Shown piece by piece: positions 1-8,987 of a stretch of DNA of 41,626 bases. Made by a program: the position numbers and the translations under genes. The notes below the pieces were generated by a model, which ran no database searches, was not told the DNA's origin, and was given only the letters and a program-made list of their open reading frames with translations. The stretch comes from DAOUBA01 sp034432855 (GTDB lineage Bacteria > Chloroflexota > Anaerolineae > B4-G1). Location of the stretch: NCBI GenBank assembly GCA_034432855.1, contig DAOUBA010000014.1:1-41626 (forward strand), written 5' to 3'. Within the stretch, counting starts at the first letter, position 1. Each line of letters begins with the position of its first letter.

Positions 1-80
1 CACCAAGGGCACGAAGGGCACACAAAGGACACGAAGGAATTCCTTTATTTCCTTTGTGTGACTTTGTGTCCTTCGTGGTG
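1..80. repeat. Imperfect inverted repeat of CACGAAGG/CACAAAGG units
   Basis: The left half is built from short purine-rich units (CACGAAGG, CACAAAGG) and the right half carries their complements (CCTTTGTG, CCTTCGTGG), with a 12-bp palindrome AAGGAATTCCTT at about 34-45 in the centre. I see no reading frame in it. It looks like a dispersed intergenic palindromic repeat; related sequence occurs at 26251-26308. Its function is unknown. Confidence 0.6.
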
Positions 81-201
81 AATTTTCTTGCCCAACGTGC
101 GAGGATTTCATTCTCAAGGTACTAATCTCTGCCCCCTTTCCCTTTCCCACCGGGAGGGGGAACAAGGGCGGCGCAGCTGCCGAGGGATCGGGGGGAAATC
201 A

Positions 202-229
202 TTGCCGCACACGCCATTTGTGCTATAAT
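202..229 (+). promoter_or_regulatory. Sigma70-like promoter for the DUF2085 gene
   Basis: TTGCCG at 202-207 and TATAAT at 224-229 are separated by 16 bp. The -10 is preceded by TGC, which makes an extended -10. The predicted start of transcription lies about 48 nt before the ATG at 284. The promoter also argues against starting translation at 218, which lies inside it. Confidence 0.6.
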
Positions 230-283
230 CGTGCCTTGCGCAGGCTTGGGCGAACGATTCACACGCCTTCGCAAGGTCATAAT

Positions 284-1054
284 ATGGAACAGCATACCGA
301 TCCTATACAACCCACGACCGCCGAAGTGCTGGCCGAGGTGGAGCGGCGACGGGCCGCTACCCCCCCACGCGCAATGAGCAACTCCGAACGCCGGCTGGTC
401 ATCCTGGCCGACCGCTTCATCTTCTGGCTCACCAAGCACTGGCTGGCCTTCTTCAACGCCCTCGCCTTGCTCTATGTGGGCGTGCCCATTCTGGCCGCCG
501 TGCTGATGTATTCGGGCGTACAAGAGCCGGCGGTTGTCATTCACGCGGTCTACCGGCGGCTGTGTCATCAATACCCCCAGCGTTCCTTCTTTCTGTTCGG
601 CCCGCAACTGACCTACACCTTGCCGGAACTGGTGGCGCGCGTGGGAGTGGAGAACTTGCCGGGGTATCCCTGGGCCAGCGGGTTCATCGGCAATGCCGAG
701 GTCGGCTACAAGGTTGCCCTATGTCAGCGCGATACGGCCATCTACGGCACGATCTTTCTTGCGGGGTTGGTGTTCGGAGTGTTGCGCCAATTGGGGGCCA
801 AAGTGCGCCCTCTGCACCTGTGGGGGTATGCGCTTCTGGCCCTGCCGATGCTGATAGACGGCGGTTCTCAGTGGCTCTCCTATCTCATCAACTTCTTCTA
901 TGTCAGGTTCCCCACTCGCGAAAGCGCGCCGCTTCTGCGTGTGCTCACCGGCTCGCTGTTCGGCCTGGCAACGGTCTGGCTGGCCTATCCGCACGTACAG
1001 CAGGCGATGGAGGAATTCCGCGAGACACTGCATAAGCGTTTCGGGTGGAAATGA
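284..1054 (+). CDS. DUF2085 family membrane protein
   Basis: This 256-residue protein matches the DUF2085 pattern: C-H-Q-x-x-x-x-R-S (about 94-101) followed by C-Q-R-D (147-150) before a membrane helix, and a G-x-S-Q-W segment later. Hydrophobic helices are visible at about 53-78, 153-172, 180-200 and near the C-terminus. The family is an integral membrane protein of unknown biochemical role; the conserved Cys/His residues could bind metal or undergo redox, which is inference. I chose the ATG at 284 because an upstream ATG at 218 overlaps the predicted promoter. It is followed 56 bp later by yggS and may be co-transcribed with it. Confidence 0.75.
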   Translation: MEQHTDPIQPTTAEVLAEVERRRAATPPRAMSNSERRLVILADRFIFWLTKHWLAFFNALALLYVGVPILAAVLMYSGVQEPAVVIHAVYRRLCHQYPQRSFFLFGPQLTYTLPELVARVGVENLPGYPWASGFIGNAEVGYKVALCQRDTAIYGTIFLAGLVFGVLRQLGAKVRPLHLWGYALLALPMLIDGGSQWLSYLINFFYVRFPTRESAPLLRVLTGSLFGLATVWLAYPHVQQAMEEFRETLHKRFGWK

Positions 1055-1110
1055 TGGGGTGGGCCGCGAACGTGTAAACCAATTCCATCTGGAAAACGAA
1101 CCGTCCCGAA

Positions 1111-1878
1111 ATGAGCGCGAGGATAGACGAGATCGCACGCAACCTGGCGCGGGTACAGGAGCGCATCGCTGAAGCGGCGCTGCGGAGCGGGCGGGACCCC
1201 GCCGGGGTCACGCTGATCGCCGTCTCCAAGACCTTCCCGCCGGAAGCCATCGTCGCGGCGTACCAGGCTGGCGTGCGCCACTTTGGCGAGAATCGCGTCG
1301 AGGAAGGGGAAGCCAAAATCCCCGTCGTCCACGCGGCTCTCTCCGGCCCGCAACCGACCTGGCACATGGTCGGCCACGTACAGAGCCGCAAGGCGCGGGA
1401 GGCTGTGGCGCACTTTGATTTCGTCCACTCCGTAGACCGGCTCAAGATCGCCCGCCGGTTGAGCGATTTCGCCTGCGCCGCCGGACGGACGTTACCCGTG
1501 CTGTTGGAGTGTAATGTCTCCGGCGAAGAGACCAAGTTCGGCTTCGACCTGCAGGGCTGGGAGCGGGACGCTGCGCGACGCGAAGCCTTCTTCGCCGCCG
1601 TCGCCGAGATCCTGGTGCTGCCGGGGCTGGACGTGCAGGGGCTGATGACGATGGCTCCCATCGCCGCCGACCCGGAGAGCGTGCGGCCTGTGTTCGCCAG
1701 CCTGCGGGCTTTGCGCGACGCACTCTGTGAGCGCTTCCCGGAGCGCCACTGGCGCCACCTCTCGATGGGCATGACCGACGACTTTGAGGTTGCTGTGGAA
1801 GAAGGCGCGACGATGGTACGCATCGGACGGGCCATCTTTGGCGAACGGGTTGAACGGATTGGAGCCTCGCCGGAGTAG
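1111..1878 (+). CDS. yggS: YggS-family pyridoxal phosphate homeostasis protein
   Basis: A 255-residue single-domain PLP-binding TIM-barrel protein of the YggS/YlmE/PROSC family. The PLP lysine is K40 in the block I-A-V-S-K-T, followed by F-G-E-N-R-V-E-E (about 68-75), the H-x-V-G-H-V-Q-S-R-K stretch, the E-C-N-V-S-G-E-E-x-K-x-G-F block and the C-terminal S-M-G-M-T-D-D-F motif. All of these are diagnostic. The family has no known catalytic activity and buffers free PLP and amino-acid pools in the cytoplasm. Length is normal. The start at 1111 gives the standard N-terminus. Confidence 0.93.
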   Translation: MSARIDEIARNLARVQERIAEAALRSGRDPAGVTLIAVSKTFPPEAIVAAYQAGVRHFGENRVEEGEAKIPVVHAALSGPQPTWHMVGHVQSRKAREAVAHFDFVHSVDRLKIARRLSDFACAAGRTLPVLLECNVSGEETKFGFDLQGWERDAARREAFFAAVAEILVLPGLDVQGLMTMAPIAADPESVRPVFASLRALRDALCERFPERHWRHLSMGMTDDFEVAVEEGATMVRIGRAIFGERVERIGASPE

Positions 1879-1880
1879 CG

Positions 1881-1985
1881 ATGTCCGTTGCCGTGCGCTC
1901 ATCTGCGATCCTGGTGCACAAGGATCCCGAATACGAGGCGCTGGATGATCAGGTTCGTCAGGAAGCGCTGCCATACAAAGAATAG
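1881..1985 (+). CDS. Possible 34-residue small ORF
   Basis: An ATG two bases after the yggS stop opens a 34-codon frame ending at a TAG, in the gap before the TldD gene. The peptide is charged and begins with a short hydrophobic run (S-A-I-L-V). No clear Shine-Dalgarno is visible beyond the end of yggS, and I recognise no homologue. It may be chance or the remnant of a longer gene. Listed because it fills much of an otherwise empty 169-bp gap. Confidence 0.2.
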   Translation: MSVAVRSSAILVHKDPEYEALDDQVRQEALPYKE

Positions 1986-2047
1986 GTGCGGATGCTATCA
2001 CGCACGCGCTCAACCCCACGTTATTCAGATACAAAGGAGCAAACGAT

Positions 2048-3418
2048 ATGAGAGACCGACTCGAAGAAGCACTGCGCAAGAGCGACGCCGAATACACCGA
2101 CATCCGCGTCGAGGACGTCACCTCGTCATGGGTCAATTTCAAGGGTAAGGACCTTGACAGCATCGGCTCGTCCAAAACCGTCGGCGGTATCGTGCGGGCG
2201 CTGGTCAAAGGGGGCTGGGGCTACACCACCTTCAACGACCTGGACGATTTGGGCACGCGCGTCCGTGAAGCGTGTGAATCGGCGCGGCTGGTGGGCCGCG
2301 AGGAGAGCCGGTTCGCGCCGGTCGCGCCGGTGGTGGACGAGATACAGGCCACACTGCAAAAGGATTTCCGTGAGGTACCCCTCTCGCAGAAAAAGGCGGT
2401 GATCGAGGAATACAACGACCTCATCCTCGGTTACCACAAGAGCATCGTCACCACCAACGTCCGTTACGGCGACCGCTTCCGCCGTGTCTGGTACGCCAAC
2501 ACGGAAGGGGCCTACATCGCCGACGAGCAGCCCGATGTATACGTGTTCGCGATGGCGACGGCGCGCGACGGCGACAACGTCCAGATCGCCTTCGAATCCA
2601 ACGGCGGCAGCACGGGCTTTCAACTGGTCGAGGGCTTTCACGCCAAAGCGGAAGAGGCAGCGAGGCGGGCCGTGGATTTGCTCGCCGCCCCGTCGGTCAC
2701 CGGCGGCGTGTATACCGTCGTCATAGACCCGCGACTGGCGGGGGTGTTCGCCCATGAAGCGTTCGGTCACCTGAGCGAGGCCGATTTCATCTACGAGAAC
2801 TCGCAGATGAGGGAACTGATGCAACTGGGCAAACGCTTCGGTCCGGGCTTTTTGAACATCATAGACGACGGTTCCGCCCCGGGCCAACTGGGCACGCAGA
2901 GGTACGATTTCGAGGGTGTGCCCACACGCAAGAACTATCTCATCCAAGACGGCGTCCTGGTGGGACGGCTGCACTCGCGCGAGACCGCTGCCAAGATGGG
3001 GGAATCGCCCACCGGCAACGCCCGCGCGGTGGGCTACCAGTATCCCCCCATCGTGCGTATGACCAATACTTACATTGACAGAGGGAACGCCACCTTCGAG
3101 GACATGATCCGCGACATCAAACTCGGCGTCTATGCCATTGACAGCATCGGCGGGCAGACCGCGCTGGAGATGTTCACCTTTAGCGCCGCCTACGCTTATA
3201 TGATCCGCGACGGGCAGGTGGCGGAACTGGTGCGCGACGTGGTGCTGACCGGCAATGTCTTCGAGACGTTGCTGAACATTGATATGCTCGGCGACAAGGT
3301 AGAGTGGGAGCCGGGCGGCCCCGGCGGCTGCGGCAAGTTCAGTCAACAGGGCCTGCGCGTGGGAGATGGCGGCCCGCATGTGCGCATCCAGAACGTCGTC
3401 GTAGGAGGCCGGCAATGA
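2048..3418 (+). CDS. tldD: TldD-type metalloprotease subunit
   Basis: A 456-residue protein of the TldD/PmbA family. It carries the TldD zinc motif H-E-A-F-G-H at residues 236-241 followed by L-S-E-A-D, so this is the catalytic subunit. In E. coli, TldD pairs with TldE (PmbA) to form a heterodimeric zinc protease that degrades unfolded or leader peptides and takes part in microcin B17 maturation and CcdA turnover. The next gene encodes the partner and overlaps the stop by four bases (ATGA), which implies translational coupling and fixed stoichiometry. An AAAGGAG ribosome site lies about 9 nt before the ATG. Housekeeping role here is inferred from the family. Confidence 0.9.
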   Translation: MRDRLEEALRKSDAEYTDIRVEDVTSSWVNFKGKDLDSIGSSKTVGGIVRALVKGGWGYTTFNDLDDLGTRVREACESARLVGREESRFAPVAPVVDEIQATLQKDFREVPLSQKKAVIEEYNDLILGYHKSIVTTNVRYGDRFRRVWYANTEGAYIADEQPDVYVFAMATARDGDNVQIAFESNGGSTGFQLVEGFHAKAEEAARRAVDLLAAPSVTGGVYTVVIDPRLAGVFAHEAFGHLSEADFIYENSQMRELMQLGKRFGPGFLNIIDDGSAPGQLGTQRYDFEGVPTRKNYLIQDGVLVGRLHSRETAAKMGESPTGNARAVGYQYPPIVRMTNTYIDRGNATFEDMIRDIKLGVYAIDSIGGQTALEMFTFSAAYAYMIRDGQVAELVRDVVLTGNVFETLLNIDMLGDKVEWEPGGPGGCGKFSQQGLRVGDGGPHVRIQNVVVGGRQ

Positions 3419-4707
3419 TCACAGCGCAATTGATTGAGCGGGCGATGAAGGGCGCGCAGGGGGCACAGGCCAGTCTGCGGCAAAGTGAATCCACCGAGGT
3501 CACGTTCGAGAACGATAAACTCAAATCAACCAAGTCTGCACAGCGCACCGAAATCGAGGTCAAGGTCATCGTGGACGGCAGGGTGGGCACGTCGAACACC
3601 ACCGACGTGAACGATCTGGACGGCGTGGTGGCGCGGGCATTGGAGGCCGCTGCGTTTGGCAGCCCCGCCCACTTCCAATTTCCCGGCCCGCAGGAGGGCG
3701 CGCCAGTGTTGGTCTACGACGAGGCGGTGCTGCCGGTCACCAAGCCGGAGATGGTGCAGATCGGCCAGGAGATGATAGACCTGATCAAGGAGTATAACCC
3801 CGCGATCGTCGTCGGCGCCAACGTGAACAAGCAGGTAGGCCGGCGCGAGTTCGCCAACTCTGCCGGCATCGCGTTCACCGTCGAAAGCACGGATTTCAGT
3901 ACCGGCGTCTCCGGGCAATTGGTCAGGGGAACGGACATTCTCTGGACCGGGCACGGCTTTGGCTGGCGCAAACGCACTGTGGACCACGTCGCCATCGCCC
4001 AGGAGTTGATCGAGCGTTTCAAGATGGCGGAGCGCAACGTACCGATCCGGTCGCAGGCGATGCCGGTGATCTTGACGCCGTTTGGGATGGGCGTCGTGGC
4101 CTTGCCGCTGTTGCTCGGTGTCAACGGCAAGCACGTCGTCCTGGGTTCGTCGCCGCTGGCGGGCAAGTTGGGAGAACGTATCGCCGATGTGCGGTTCTCG
4201 CTCACCGACGACCCGCTGCTCGACTACGGCGGTGGCAGCGGCCCGTACGACGACGAGGGTGTGCCGCGCCAGGTCACGCCGCTGATCGAAGGTGGTGTGT
4301 TGCGCAATTTCCTGTACGACCTGGACACGGCGGGCCGCGCCGGCGCCAAATCCACCGGCCACGGCGTGGGCTGCAACCCGACCAACTGGGTCTTCAAAGC
4401 GGGGGATACACCCTATACAGAGATGCTCAAGAGTGTCAAGGAGGGCCTGCTCGTCTATGACGTGATGGGCCTGGGGCAGGGCAACCCCTTCAGCGGCGAG
4501 TTTTCGGTGAACGTGCAACTGGGCTACAAGATCGAGAACGGCGAGGTCGTGGGGCGGGTGAAGGACGTGATGCTGGCGGGCAACGCCTACGATGCGTTGA
4601 AGGATATTGTCGCCATCGGCGACGAGGCGGAACGGCTCAGCGCGTTCGGTGGCACGCACGTTGTCCCGGCGATCCAATTCGGCGCGTTGAGCGTGGTAGC
4701 GCGGTAG
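3415..4707 (+). CDS. pmbA: TldE/PmbA-type metalloprotease partner
   Basis: A 430-residue TldD/PmbA-family protein lacking the H-E-x-x-x-H zinc motif, as expected of the non-catalytic TldE partner. The C-terminal half has the family blocks G-A-K-S-T-G-H-G-V, N-P-T-N, G-x-N-P-F-S-G-E-F-S-V and V-K-D-V-M-L-A-G-N. Start at 3415 is set by the overlap with the tldD stop and by the GGAGG sequence about 7 nt upstream; a longer in-frame extension back to 3304 would lie inside tldD. It presumably closes the TldD active site to form the heterodimer. Confidence 0.88.
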   Translation: MITAQLIERAMKGAQGAQASLRQSESTEVTFENDKLKSTKSAQRTEIEVKVIVDGRVGTSNTTDVNDLDGVVARALEAAAFGSPAHFQFPGPQEGAPVLVYDEAVLPVTKPEMVQIGQEMIDLIKEYNPAIVVGANVNKQVGRREFANSAGIAFTVESTDFSTGVSGQLVRGTDILWTGHGFGWRKRTVDHVAIAQELIERFKMAERNVPIRSQAMPVILTPFGMGVVALPLLLGVNGKHVVLGSSPLAGKLGERIADVRFSLTDDPLLDYGGGSGPYDDEGVPRQVTPLIEGGVLRNFLYDLDTAGRAGAKSTGHGVGCNPTNWVFKAGDTPYTEMLKSVKEGLLVYDVMGLGQGNPFSGEFSVNVQLGYKIENGEVVGRVKDVMLAGNAYDALKDIVAIGDEAERLSAFGGTHVVPAIQFGALSVVAR

Positions 4708-4738
4708 CCCCTCACCCTCCCCCAGCGGCTTCGCCGCA

Positions 4739-4776
4739 CCCCCTCCCCTCTCCCAATCTTGGGAGAGGGGAGGGGG
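4739..4776. repeat. Perfect 18-bp inverted repeat (stem-loop)
   Basis: The arms 4739-4756 and 4759-4776 are exact reverse complements with a 2-nt centre (the real loop would be 4-6 nt), pyrimidine-rich on the left and G-rich on the right. A smaller perfect hairpin, GCGGC-TTC-GCCGC, lies just upstream at 4725-4737. There is no T-run after it, so a classical intrinsic terminator is unlikely. It sits between the protease operon and the sensor kinase gene and could be a REP-like dispersed element or an mRNA 3' stabiliser. Confidence 0.7.
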
Positions 4777-4810
4777 CAGGGGGTGGAGTAAGGGCTAAGA
4801 GCGAGGCGAG

Positions 4811-6493
<1,683 letters not shown>

Positions 6494-6535
6494 GGCCGTT
6501 GCGGTGCTGCATCCCTACTTGTAGGAGGTTGCGCG

Positions 6536-7351
6536 ATGGTAGAACAAAACCCAACCGCACGCATCATGGTCGTAGACGACGAGGCCGTGGCGCGTATCTC
6601 CCTGGCGGAGGTGCTGCGGCTTGAAGGCTACGAGGTCGCTACCGCCGCCAGCGGCGAAGAGGCGCTGAGTCTGCTGAACAAGAGCCAGCCCTTCGACCTG
6701 ATGGTGCTCGATCTGAAGATGGGCGGGATGGATGGGCTGGCGGTGACCGAGGCGGTGCAACAGCAATCACCGGGCACGGTGGTGATCTTGCTGACCGCTT
6801 TTGGGACGCTGGAGACGGCGATCCAGGCCATCCGTAAGGGGGCACACGATTATCTGCTCAAGCCTTGCCCCATTCCCGAGATCCTGGAAAGTGTGCGCAA
6901 GGGATTGGCGAAGCGCAGCCAGGAACGACAGCGTCGGCAATTGGTCAGCCAGTTACAACAGACGCTCTCCGAGTTGGCTACGGTAGAGGGGGCGCAGGCG
7001 GCCGAGGAGCCGGCAATTGCCCAGGCCGAGCGTTTCATCCGGATCCGTGACGTGGTGTTGGATCGTCAGAAGCACATCGTCACCCTGCGGGGGCAGCCGC
7101 TCGACCTGACGCCGACCGAGTTCAAGGTGCTGGCCTGCCTGATGGAGACCCCCGACAGGGTATGGAGCCCGCAGGAACTGGTGCGATATGCTCAGGGGTA
7201 CGAAACCGACGCCTGGGGCGCCCGCGCCATCGTACGGGTGCACATCCGCCGGCTGCGCAAGAAAATGGAGGCCGACCCTTCCAATCCCAAGTACATCGTG
7301 AACATGCGCGGCATCGGCTATATGTTTGCTAGCAGCAGTCCTAAAGCATAA
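6536..7351 (+). CDS. Response regulator with C-terminal winged-helix DNA-binding domain
   Basis: A 271-residue protein: receiver domain (about 9-125; acidic pair D14/D15, phospho-acceptor D59, L-L-T-A switch and L-L-K-P lysine), a charged linker of about 50 residues, and a C-terminal OmpR/PhoB-type winged helix (about 175-268) ending with the typical N-P-K-Y-I-V-N-M-R-G-I-G-Y-M-F block. The linker is longer than in classical OmpR regulators. It is preceded by a GTAGGAGGTT ribosome site and follows the hybrid kinase by 42 bp. The two very probably form one pathway. Target genes are unknown; the next gene starts 3 bp after its stop. Confidence 0.9.
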   Translation: MVEQNPTARIMVVDDEAVARISLAEVLRLEGYEVATAASGEEALSLLNKSQPFDLMVLDLKMGGMDGLAVTEAVQQQSPGTVVILLTAFGTLETAIQAIRKGAHDYLLKPCPIPEILESVRKGLAKRSQERQRRQLVSQLQQTLSELATVEGAQAAEEPAIAQAERFIRIRDVVLDRQKHIVTLRGQPLDLTPTEFKVLACLMETPDRVWSPQELVRYAQGYETDAWGARAIVRVHIRRLRKKMEADPSNPKYIVNMRGIGYMFASSSPKA

Positions 7352-7354
7352 GGC

Positions 7355-8461
7355 ATGCCCACTCCATCCCTGAACATCGGCATCGAGGAGGAATACCAGA
7401 TCGTTGACCCGGCGACGCGGGAATTGCGCTCCTACGTACAGCGCTTTCTCGAGCGCGGCCAGACTGTGCTGCCCAATCAGATTCACCCCGAGTTTCTGCA
7501 ATCGCAGGTCGAGGCCGGCACACGCATCTGCTGGAACGTGCAGGAGGCGCGCAGCGAACTGGTGCGCATACGCCGCTCGATCTGGGAATTGGCGGAAAGC
7601 GAAGGACTCTGGGTGGCAGCGGCAGGCACGCACCCGTTCTCCTCGTGGGCACAGCAGGAAATCTCGCCCTATGGCCGCTACCCCGAACTGGCACGTTTCC
7701 TACAGGACGTGGGACGGCGACTGCTGATCTTTGGCCTGCACGTGCACATCGGCATCGAAGATGCCGAACTGCGCATCCAGGTGATGAATCGGATGCGCTA
7801 TTTCTTGCCACTGTTGCTCGCGCTCTCGACCAGTTCACCGTTCTGGCACAACCGCGATACCGGGCTGAAATCCTACCGCAGCGTGCTGTTCGAAAGCCTG
7901 CCGCGCACCGGCATCCCGCCGCGCTTCGACTCTTATGCCGATTATCGTGGCTACGTGACCCTGCTGCTCAAGACGGGCAGCATCGCCGAGCCAACCCACA
8001 TCTGGTGGGACGTGCGCCCCAGCGAGCGCTTCCCCACGCTGGAGGTACGCATCCCCGACATGGCTACGCGCGTGGACGAGGCGGTGTGTCTGGTGGCGCT
8101 CGTCCAAGCGATTACTGCCAAACTGGTACGCTTGCAGCAGGCCGGCCAACCGTGGCCACTGTATCGGCGGCACCTGCTCGACGAGAACAAGTGGCGCGCA
8201 CTGCGCTACGGCATCGAGGGGAGGCTGATTGATTTCCACGAGGAGCAGGAAAGACCGCTCCAGGCGTTGGTCGAGCTCCTGTTGACTTGGCTGGACGATG
8301 TGGTGGATGACCTGCATAGCCGGGCAGAGGTCGAGTATGCTACCACGATCCTGCGCCAGGGCTCAAGCGCCGACCGCCAATTGGCCGTCTACCGTAAGAT
8401 GGGGGATCTGCGAGCGGTGGTGGATCGCATCGTCGAGGAGACGCAGGAGGCGATCGTGTGA
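7355..8461 (+). CDS. YbdK-type carboxylate-amine ligase (glutamate-cysteine ligase family 2)
   Basis: A 368-residue protein of the GCS2/YbdK family. Diagnostic blocks are G-I-E-E-E-Y (9-14), E-x-G-T at about 53-56, G-T-H-P-F (91-95), H-V-H-I-G-I (129-134), S-S-P-F-W (about 165-169) and the W-D-V-R-P-S block. E. coli YbdK has weak gamma-glutamyl-cysteine ligase activity in vitro, but its physiological product is uncertain, so I do not assign glutathione synthesis. It starts 3 bp after the response-regulator stop and lies 28 bp before mreD, so it probably belongs to the same transcription unit as one or both. Confidence 0.85.
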   Translation: MPTPSLNIGIEEEYQIVDPATRELRSYVQRFLERGQTVLPNQIHPEFLQSQVEAGTRICWNVQEARSELVRIRRSIWELAESEGLWVAAAGTHPFSSWAQQEISPYGRYPELARFLQDVGRRLLIFGLHVHIGIEDAELRIQVMNRMRYFLPLLLALSTSSPFWHNRDTGLKSYRSVLFESLPRTGIPPRFDSYADYRGYVTLLLKTGSIAEPTHIWWDVRPSERFPTLEVRIPDMATRVDEAVCLVALVQAITAKLVRLQQAGQPWPLYRRHLLDENKWRALRYGIEGRLIDFHEEQERPLQALVELLLTWLDDVVDDLHSRAEVEYATTILRQGSSADRQLAVYRKMGDLRAVVDRIVEETQEAIV

Positions 8462-8489
8462 TGCGTGGAAGGCGAACCGCGGGTGTGAG

Positions 8490-8987
8490 ATGAATCTTTA
8501 TTTGACCATCCCTCTTCTGACCGTCGTGGCCTTGCTACAGGGCGTGTTGTTCTCGCGGGTGAGCCTGTGGGGAGCGCGGCCCGACCTGATGTTGCTGATC
8601 GTGATGCTCTGGGCCATGGTGCGCGGCTTGGACGAAGGGCTGGTGTGGGGGTTCATTGGCGGGCTGCTCGTTGACCTGCTCTCAGGTGGGCCGCTGGGCG
8701 GCTCGTCGCTGGCGCTCTTGGCAGCGGCGTTGCTGGCCGGGCAGCCGTGGGGACACGGCCTCGGCTCTTCGGTGGTGCGGCTGCTGCTCCTGGCGTTCGC
8801 CGGCGCCCTGGCCTATTACCTGGTCTTGCTCATTGCCCTGACTGCCGGGCACACGGTGGCGTGGGGCTTTTCGCTGTGGCGCGTGGCGCTCCCCTCGACG
8901 CTCCTCAACGTAGCCTTGGCTCCGTTCGTCCGGCCAGTGCTGGCCTGGCTGGAGCGCAAGACTCGAAGGGAGGGCCTCTTGCGATGA
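8490..8987 (+). CDS. mreD: Rod shape-determining protein MreD
   Basis: A 165-residue polytopic membrane protein with about five hydrophobic helices and the MreD signature R-P-D-L-M-L-L near residue 30 and G-x-x-x-G-L-L-x-D-L-L-S-G-G-P-L-G in the middle. It belongs to the elongasome that positions lateral cell-wall synthesis under MreB. Assignment is supported by the four-base overlap with the PBP2 gene. MreB and MreC, usually directly upstream, are absent here; the preceding gene is the YbdK-type ligase. The ATG at 8490 is chosen because longer in-frame extensions give a non-hydrophobic Arg/Trp-rich tail inside the ligase gene. Confidence 0.85.
   Translation: MNLYLTIPLLTVVALLQGVLFSRVSLWGARPDLMLLIVMLWAMVRGLDEGLVWGFIGGLLVDLLSGGPLGGSSLALLAAALLAGQPWGHGLGSSVVRLLLLAFAGALAYYLVLLIALTAGHTVAWGFSLWRVALPSTLLNVALAPFVRPVLAWLERKTRREGLLR

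Noticed and set aside
2126..3415. Long open frames antisense to the TldD and TldE genes (also 3526-4677, 9935-10885, 24749-25801)
   Set aside because: They are mirror frames of GC-rich genes with strong family matches, lack ribosome sites, and have His/Arg-rich composition typical of shadow frames.
4739..4776. Intrinsic terminator
   Set aside because: The stem is perfect but no T-run follows on either strand, so I list it as an inverted repeat only.
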